DNA of 64,000 nt from Paraglaciecola sp. L1A13 (GTDB taxonomy: Bacteria > Pseudomonadota > Gammaproteobacteria > Enterobacterales > Alteromonadaceae). Location: assembly GCF_009796745.1 (NCBI RefSeq), contig NZ_CP047024.1:3782001-3846000 (forward strand). Direction: 5' to 3'. How positions within the stretch are numbered: position 1 is the first letter of the stretch; every line of letters begins with the position of its first letter. The notes beneath the pieces are model-generated. The model saw only the letters and a list, made by a program, of their open reading frames with translations, made no database searches and had not been told where the DNA came from. The position numbers and the translations under genes are program-made. Shown piece after piece: positions 63,849 to 64,000 of this stretch.

Positions 63849-64000
63849 GCTACTAGACGACCACCGGTAAGATTCTCGGCCGAAAGCACAAACTCGTCGA
63901 CACTTAAGCTTTTGGTTAACAAGAGAGCGTGGGCCTTAGTCCGGCCGAGGATCTGCATAAACGTCAAAGTTGCGCTATCATTTGCCCTTTCGACAATGCT
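63845..64000 (-). CDS. C-terminal 51 residues of an unidentified protein (5' end beyond window)
   Basis: The minus-strand frame is open from the window edge and ends in TGA at 63847-63845, overlapping the porin-like ATG by four bases (ATGA). It reads SIVERANDSATLTFMQILGR near the edge and ENLTGGRLVA at the end. I do not recognise the family from this fragment. The overlap with the downstream start is the main evidence that it is coding. Confidence 0.55.
   Translation of the reverse strand, partial: SIVERANDSATLTFMQILGRTKAHALLLTKSLSVDEFVLSAENLTGGRLVA

Noticed and set aside
1..64000. tRNA, rRNA, CRISPR arrays, insertion sequences, prophage or conjugation genes
   Set aside because: I looked for tRNA-like cloverleaf ends, direct-repeat/spacer patterns, transposase motifs and phage genes and found none; the gaps between genes are mostly under 300 bases.

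Overview
The window looks like chromosomal DNA of a marine gammaproteobacterium of the Alteromonadales (Alteromonas/Glaciecola/Paraglaciecola type). This rests on protein style and gene order: epd-pgk-aldolase with transketolase and metK, nadC-pilA-pilC-pilD-coaE-zapD-yacG, ampD-ampE next to pdhR-aceE-aceF-lpdA, moderate GC, and consensus-quality PhoB, PdhR and MetJ operators. The species assignment is inference. I saw no rRNA, tRNA, CRISPR array, insertion sequence or prophage gene.

Layout. 1-2313: an edge-truncated alpha/beta hydrolase, a PaaI-type thioesterase and a TetR regulator. 2485-8592: a TonB-dependent receptor followed by a quinoprotein amine dehydrogenase operon in the order B-E-D-A (heavy chain, two maturation proteins, TTQ-bearing light chain) and two single-haem cytochromes c. 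8776-10901: an ECF sigma factor, a membrane anti-sigma-like protein and a periplasmic coiled-coil protein. 10976-11887: OxyR. 12071-26001: a phosphate island with an OprP/O-like porin, pstSCAB-phoU, a DUF47-pit pair and ppk-ppx, carrying four PhoB-box arrays; gcvR sits inside it. 26182-34538: DUF4282 and HD-domain proteins, an uncharacterised 112-residue protein, then central carbon genes (class I aldolase, pgk, epd, tkt) and metK behind a MetJ operator. 34711-41025: a M48 lipoprotein protease, MscS, a 52-residue membrane protein with its own promoter and terminator, rsmE, a GST-like protein, a secreted hydrolase and a peroxiredoxin-glutaredoxin fusion. 41184-47295: yacG, zapD, coaE, the type IV pilus genes pilD, pilC and pilA (without pilB), nadC and a retropepsin-like protease. 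47390-56114: ampD-ampE, then pdhR and the pyruvate dehydrogenase genes. 56410-64000: a M13 metallopeptidase lipoprotein, DUF1289, an alpha/beta hydrolase interrupted by one in-frame TAG, an HDOD protein, two tandem DUF481 proteins, a beta-barrel protein and the 3' end of an unidentified gene.

How it fits together. The phosphate island is the clearest functional unit: outer-membrane entry (porin), high-affinity import (Pst), a second importer (Pit) and polyphosphate storage and mobilisation (Ppk/Ppx), all apparently under PhoB, although phoB and phoR lie outside the window. The amine dehydrogenase operon resembles aromatic-amine (aau) clusters more than classical methylamine (mau) clusters because mauF and mauG are absent; electrons would plausibly leave through one of the two cytochromes. 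The items most worth a second look are the second cytochrome with no Met in the usual haem-ligand region, the ECF/anti-sigma/coiled-coil trio, the nonsense-disrupted hydrolase, the pilus cluster lacking pilB and the 52-residue membrane protein. Nothing here is clearly a wholly new system. Start codons were re-chosen from ribosome-binding sites and family alignments recalled from memory.
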